A stretch of 64,000 nucleotides of DNA, from positions 1 through 64,000 of the forward strand of contig NZ_CAKMSS010000009.1 in assembly GCF_928382285.1 (NCBI RefSeq), written 5' to 3'. This stretch comes from Rothia nasimurium. Its GTDB lineage: Bacteria; Actinomycetota; Actinomycetes; Actinomycetales; Micrococcaceae. Every line of letters starts with the position of its first letter. The first letter of the stretch is position 1. The position numbers were made by a program, and so were the translations under genes. Of the stretch, positions 63,772 through 64,000 are shown piece by piece. The notes beneath the pieces were generated by a model. That model ran no database searches. It saw only the letters and a list, made by a program, of their open reading frames with translations, and was not told the origin of the DNA.

Positions 63772-63791
63772 TTAGATTGTACACAATCTAA
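63772..63791. promoter_or_regulatory. OhrR operator
   Basis: TTAGATTGTACACAATCTAA, a perfect 9-2-9 dyad in the ohr-ohrR divergent region. OhrR sites typically contain TACAAT/ATTGTA cores. A further partial copy (ATTGTGTGCAAGTAAATTG) follows. Confidence 0.8.
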
Positions 63792-63846
63792 TTGTGTGCA
63801 AGTAAATTGTTGGCTGATAATTTGCCCACAACCTATACTGGGTGGA

Positions 63847-64000
63847 ATGAACCAAGACAGTAGCCTTGCCCTCGACAACCAGCTCTGCTTCTCCCTCTAC
63901 CGCTCCAGCCGGGCCGTCACCCGCGCCTACCAGCAGCACCTGGGGGAGCTGGGCCTCACCTACCCCCAGTACCTGGTTATGCTGGTCATGTGGGAGAACC
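63847..64000 (+). CDS. ohrR: MarR-family peroxide sensor OhrR (partial)
   Basis: The first 51 codons, running off the right edge. LDNQLCFSLYRSSRAVTRAY contains the reactive cysteine (Cys14) whose oxidation by organic peroxides releases OhrR from DNA, and LGLTYPQYLVMLVMWE is the MarR helix-2/3 region. Represses ohr. Confidence 0.93.
   Translation, partial: MNQDSSLALDNQLCFSLYRSSRAVTRAYQQHLGELGLTYPQYLVMLVMWEN

Overview
The window looks like a chromosomal segment of a high-GC Gram-positive bacterium of the Micrococcaceae, most like Rothia. The reasons are the actinobacterial gene set (dnaX-recR-ask order, HtaA/HmuTUV haem uptake, a CtpE-type P-ATPase, LAxTG sortase signal, DtxR-like operators), a SAM-IV riboswitch, a short SRP RNA and GTG/TTG starts. 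The genus is inferred from gene content, not from a database match. Layout: 1-0.6 kb holds the 3' end of an IS30-like transposase abutting a relBE/parDE-type pair whose toxin gene is cut short. 0.6-6.5 kb has a GNAT enzyme, a TRIC/UPF0126 channel, a cyclotransferase-like protein, a YgiBC-like pair and acsA, which sits under a SAM-I (S-box) riboswitch. 6.7-8.0 kb is a solitary DUF559 (Vsr-like) nuclease gene bracketed by two copies of a palindromic repeat. 8-12.7 kb is a sulfur locus: ssuABC under a SAM-I riboswitch and, divergently, a flavin monooxygenase under a SAM-IV riboswitch. 12.8-16.2 kb carries cardiolipin synthase, a TetR regulator and a 2-hydroxyacid dehydrogenase, followed by a 250-bp stretch of interleaved inverted repeats. 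16.5-23.7 kb is a peptide ABC transporter, interrupted by a divergent PH-domain gene. 24.6-26.9 kb is a beta-glucoside-type PTS permease behind a LicT/BglG-type antiterminator (RAT) and terminator. 26.9-29.4 kb is a CtpE-like ATPase. 29.5-35.7 kb is a complete haem acquisition and degradation locus (hmuVUT, surface HtaA protein, divergent haem oxygenase) with two DtxR-like operators. 35.7-36.9 kb is a second DUF559 nuclease unit with the same bracketed layout but a different repeat. 37-40.4 kb is purSQL. 40.7-45 kb has a Fic enzyme, a TetR regulator divergent to a DUF1304/oxidoreductase pair, and an unplaced conserved protein. 45.2-46.2 kb is an AT-richer bacteriocin-like gene, frameshifted at a 7-base G tract in its signal peptide, with a small immunity-like membrane protein. 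46.3-52.5 kb is housekeeping: ask, recR, dnaX, SRP RNA and tRNA-Ser(GGA). 52.6-64 kb holds NAD salvage (pnuC, nadR), a TetR regulator, a queuosine precursor transporter, two tandem amino-acid permeases with a thioesterase, two SRPBCC paralogues, tgt, and ohr with the start of divergent ohrR and a palindromic operator. Themes: (1) sulfur economy through three SAM riboswitches of two classes within 5 kb, one unexpectedly on acsA; (2) haem-iron acquisition under predicted iron control; (3) queuosine salvage, with transporter and tgt both present but apart; (4) two independent copies of a nuclease-plus-flanking-palindrome unit, the best candidate here for an undescribed system; (5) a possibly phase-variable secreted peptide.
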